From NCBI GenBank assembly GCA_030684415.1, contig JAUXNL010000218.1:1-8567 (forward strand): DNA of 8,567 nucleotides, in the 5' to 3' direction. The notes under the pieces were generated by a model. That model had not been told where the DNA came from and did no database searches. It was given only the letters and a program-made list of their open reading frames with translations. Both the position numbers and the translations under genes were made by a program. Source of the DNA: Moraxellaceae bacterium. GTDB lineage: Bacteria; Pseudomonadota; Gammaproteobacteria; Pseudomonadales; Moraxellaceae. Position 1 is the first letter of the stretch; each line of letters begins with the position of its first letter. Below are positions 6,393 through 8,567 of this stretch, one piece after another.

Positions 6393-7158
6393 GGGCCCCA
6401 TTTTGGGCCCACCAGTAATACGAGGCCATTTCCACGTCAGCAGGGGTCCACTTCTGATGAGACTCCAGTGATGCGCATCGATAGGTGTGGCCATATGCAT
6501 TTAGGTGATCCGATATATTCTTGAGTAGCGGAATATATGCTTGAAAAAACTCCTTGGTGTTATAGGAGAGGCTTGGAGCGGTATACGTCGACAATCGAGT
6601 TGTTCCGCCCGGCTTTTTTGCCCATTGCCGTCGAAAATTCGTGGCGAATATTTTTTCCGAATGTGGCAATGAGTTGAAAAAATAGGATGCATGACGGTCC
6701 ACCGCGGCTCCAACTATTGGGCAGCAGAATCGATAAATTTTTGATGAAATTACAAGGCTCAATCCGGGCAATCTAGATAGTGACTCTAGTCCATGAACTT
6801 CTGTTGCTGAATTCAGAAGATCATGAATAGCAGTTCGCATGGCAAGGGTTTCTGTTTGAGTCGCTGCTTCCAGTCTCCGATGCGATATCTTATTGTTTCC
6901 TGCCCATTTCGACACGTCGATAACTATTTGATGTGCGGATGCAGGAGTTAGGTCATTCAAACGTTCAGACACTGATGCCATAAGTGCAATAATTCTGGCC
7001 TGGCTTGCAGTTGATCCGGTATTTGCAGGCCAATCATAGTCCTCCCGTGAACGAACCAATAAATCAACTAAGTCAGGCGATGGGATGATGCCTGACGGCG
7101 TTCCCGAAACTGCAATGCCAGCATGGAAGCATTCCCTAGCATCATTGGGTTTTGGCAT
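6388..7158 (-). CDS. Conserved-looking protein of unknown function in low-GC DNA
   Basis: A 256-residue protein I cannot name. It has no signal peptide or membrane helix and looks mostly helical and cytoplasmic. Two segments look like family signatures: LPGLSLVISSKIYRF (130-144) leading to CCPIVGAAVDRHASYFF (145-161), and KWTPADVEMASYYWWAQNG (236-254). The first resembles, loosely, the GLSxxxSKxxxFxxP...xDxR pattern of helix-hairpin-helix DNA glycosylase-type folds (OGG/GPD), but catalytic Lys and Asp cannot be assigned, so this is only a hint. Sampled stretches of the gene fall mostly between about 40 and 50% GC, well below the GC-rich genes on either side, which suggests horizontal acquisition. 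ATG at 7158 has no clear Shine-Dalgarno, and no other start codon is available upstream before a stop. It converges on the NfeD-like gene and diverges from the FAN1-like gene. Confidence 0.8.
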   Translation of the reverse strand: MPKPNDARECFHAGIAVSGTPSGIIPSPDLVDLLVRSREDYDWPANTGSTASQARIIALMASVSERLNDLTPASAHQIVIDVSKWAGNNKISHRRLEAATQTETLAMRTAIHDLLNSATEVHGLESLSRLPGLSLVISSKIYRFCCPIVGAAVDRHASYFFNSLPHSEKIFATNFRRQWAKKPGGTTRLSTYTAPSLSYNTKEFFQAYIPLLKNISDHLNAYGHTYRCASLESHQKWTPADVEMASYYWWAQNGAR

Positions 7159-7219
7159 ATAAAAAATTCTTGGTGGACTACTTCAAGAGGGGGGGGTAAT
7201 AGTCAGTACAAAACCAAGC

Positions 7220-7236
7220 AGCACTAATGGAGTGCT
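7220..7236. repeat. Small inverted repeat, possible operator
   Basis: AGCACT and AGTGCT are perfect complements separated by AATGG. No T tract follows on either strand, so it is not a terminator. It lies 62 bp upstream of the minus-strand gene and 161 bp upstream of the FAN1-like gene, where it could bind a regulator of either; a 6-bp arm can also occur by chance. Confidence 0.25.
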
Positions 7237-7275
7237 AACTCGAGGGAATTGGTTCCTGTATTGGCTACATTAACC

Positions 7276-7335
7276 ATGGCTGAAAAGTACATCAACCCTA
7301 TCGCTCTGAACAGAATGACCTGCGGTGCATCCTGA
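7276..7335 (+). pseudogene. Possible remnant of an Rpn / PD-(D/E)XK transposase-family gene start
   Basis: A 19-residue frame begins MAEKYINPIALNRM and stops at TGA 7333-7335. The first eight residues match the very conserved opening of Rpn-family (TIGR01784, PD-(D/E)XK transposase-like) proteins, which then continue with F/Y-TDFGFKKLFG; here the sequence diverges immediately after INP. There is no good ribosome-binding site. It may be what is left after deletion of such a gene, but an eight-residue match can be coincidence. Confidence 0.2.
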
Positions 7336-7396
7336 GAGCATCCCTGCTTCAACCAATATGCGAGAATCCCCAGCGAATTCCCGCACTGTGCCTGCC

Positions 7397-8567
7397 ATGC
7401 CCCCTGAACTGGCCCCTACCTACTACCTCGACAACTTCCGCACGGTATTGGCCAGTGTGTCGGCAGCCTATGCCGATCTGTTGAACGAAGAGGAGGCGGA
7501 CTTCCTGCAGCGGTTCGCGGCGCTATCAACAGACGCGCAGGCACTGCTGGTTCGGCTGGTCATGCGCACGCGAGACGTCTATGTCGCCGGTGCTCTCGAC
7601 TACCCGGAAATCGGCGGCGTGCCGGCGGCCCTGCAAGATCTGGCGGCGGCGGGGTGGGTGGATCCTGACGCGGCCTTGAGCCTGGATGAGTTGTTTGCCA
7701 CAGCCACCAAACTCCAGATTGTGGCCGGGCTGGCGGATGAAGGTCTTCGTCGCTCCCAGAGCAAATCTGCACTCCGTGAGCACTTGGCTCACCGCGCTGC
7801 CGAGCGACTCTCGTTGGGGGCGTGGCTGGCGTCGTCTTCGCTATCCGCCGTGAGGCTGCTCGTGCGACCCCTGATGGATCGCTTCCGGCTGCTCTTCTTT
7901 GGCAACCTCTATCAGGACTGGTCGGAGTTCGTGATCACCGATCTTGGCCATCTGCGCTACGAGACCGTCTCGTTTGGCCGTGAGGCGCGTGGGTTTGCGA
8001 GCCGTCAGGATATAGACGCCTGTCTTCGGATCCATGTGCTGCGGGGGCAGTTGGAGGAGGAGGGCGATCCTGCCGCGCTGCAGGCCTGTCTCGACGATTG
8101 GCCTGACTCCCTCTCGCCGCATGTCCGCTCGCGTGTGCACAAGCTGCGCTTTCATGTAGGCAACGCGGCAGAGCGTGCGGGCCACTGGCCCTTGGCCGAG
8201 TCTCTTTACCTCACCTGTGAATACCGGGGCGCTCGGCATCGTTTGATGCGCGTGTATGAGCAGCAAGGGGCTTGGGATGCTGCTTTTGAAACGGCGCAGG
8301 CAATTCTTGCCCATCCGGCGAGCGAGGAAGAGGTGCAAGCGACACACCGGGCCCTGCCACGCCTTGCGCGCAAGTTGGGGAAGCCGGTGGTTAAAGCTAA
8401 ACCGTTGATGAGCCCCGCAAGCGATGAATTGCAGTTGCCCGAGAGGCCGGCCGTCTCTGTCGAGCAGTCCGTGGCCGAGGCACTGGCCCATCCGCCGCGA
8501 GCGGTGCATTACGTCGAGAATGCCCTGTTCGGCAGTCTGTTCGGCCTGACGTTCTGGGAGGTGATGT
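7397..8567 (+). CDS. FAN1-like VRR-NUC structure-specific nuclease, 5' part
   Basis: The first 390 codons of a bacterial FAN1 homologue; the frame is open to the window end. FAN1 proteins cut branched and flapped DNA and help unhook interstrand crosslinks. Recognisable family blocks, in order: TYYLDNFRTVL (8-18), ADLLNEEEADFLQRF (26-40), LLVRLVMRTRDVYVA (50-64), LDYPEIG (67-73), a SAP-like DNA-binding segment ATKLQIVAGLADEGLRRSQS (103-122), FFGNLYQDWSEFVITDLG (167-184), a TPR-like helical stretch (about 248-310), and HYVENALFGSLFGLTFWE (371-388). The VRR-NUC metal-binding residues fall beyond the edge; known bacterial homologues are about 550-560 residues, so roughly 170 are missing. The start is uncertain: ATG 7397 gives the usual short N-terminus before YYLDNF, while an in-frame ATG at 7358 would add 13 residues; neither has a Shine-Dalgarno. 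No LexA box is visible upstream. Confidence 0.9.
   Translation, partial: MPPELAPTYYLDNFRTVLASVSAAYADLLNEEEADFLQRFAALSTDAQALLVRLVMRTRDVYVAGALDYPEIGGVPAALQDLAAAGWVDPDAALSLDELFATATKLQIVAGLADEGLRRSQSKSALREHLAHRAAERLSLGAWLASSSLSAVRLLVRPLMDRFRLLFFGNLYQDWSEFVITDLGHLRYETVSFGREARGFASRQDIDACLRIHVLRGQLEEEGDPAALQACLDDWPDSLSPHVRSRVHKLRFHVGNAAERAGHWPLAESLYLTCEYRGARHRLMRVYEQQGAWDAAFETAQAILAHPASEEEVQATHRALPRLARKLGKPVVKAKPLMSPASDELQLPERPAVSVEQSVAEALAHPPRAVHYVENALFGSLFGLTFWEVM

Larger units (their letters stand above)
7159..7396. other. Divergent intergenic region
   Basis: 238 bp between the starts of two divergent genes; promoters for both should lie here. It holds a run of eight G (7189-7196), a 6-bp inverted repeat (7220-7236) and a 20-codon open frame at 7276-7335 treated separately. 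I found no convincing promoter pair or LexA box; the nearest match in front of the minus-strand gene, TTGAAG with TTTTAT, would start transcription inside the gene. Confidence 0.5.

Noticed and set aside
7841..8509. 222-codon minus-strand open frame
   Set aside because: It lies wholly opposite the FAN1-like coding region, whose family motifs are unmistakable in the other strand.

Overview
The window looks like chromosomal DNA from a high-GC bacterium, most likely a gammaproteobacterium. The main reason is an E. coli-type LexA operator (CTGT-N8-ACAG) directly in front of an imuA-imuB-dnaE2 cassette. Codon use is GC-rich in most genes, and a FAN1-type nuclease gene of the proteobacterial kind lies nearby. 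The genus cannot be fixed from sequence alone.

Layout: (1) 1-458, minus strand: a gene cut by the left edge, coding for an unrecognised protein with a HEWVH zinc-metallopeptidase-like motif; its start is supported by a GGAGG Shine-Dalgarno sequence. (2) 459-603: a short spacer with a perfect inverted repeat of GATATC-containing arms and no terminator for the operon arriving from the right. (3) 604-5911, minus strand: a compact SOS mutasome operon, imuA (5911-5195), imuB (5187-3733) and dnaE2/imuC (3723-604), with gaps of only 7 and 9 nt. A near-perfect LexA palindrome at 5919-5940 ends 7 bases before the imuA start. (4) 6022-6246, plus strand: a small divergent gene for a 74-residue protein that resembles the isolated C-terminal OB-fold domain of NfeD. 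(5) 6316-6344: a strong bidirectional intrinsic terminator between convergent genes. (6) 6388-7158, minus strand: a 256-residue protein of unknown function in clearly AT-richer DNA, probably acquired horizontally. (7) 7159-7396: a divergent intergenic region with a G8 tract, a small inverted repeat and a possible remnant of an Rpn-family (PD-(D/E)XK transposase-like) reading frame. (8) 7397-8567, plus strand: the first 390 codons of a FAN1-like VRR-NUC nuclease; its catalytic domain lies beyond the right edge.

How it works together: on DNA damage LexA would leave 5919-5940 and imuA-imuB-dnaE2 would be expressed as one unit. DnaE2 is the error-prone polymerase. ImuB is a catalytically dead Y-family scaffold, and ImuA is a RecA-like partner that has lost its P-loop. 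FAN1 homologues act on interstrand crosslinks and branched DNA, so both well-recognised loci concern DNA damage. The imuABC cassette and FAN1 are known systems. The parts that are not ordinary are the HEWVH protein downstream of the mutasome, the soluble NfeD-like mini-protein that may share the LexA operator, and the low-GC 256-residue protein placed between two DNA-repair loci. I see no tRNA, rRNA, CRISPR array or complete mobile element.
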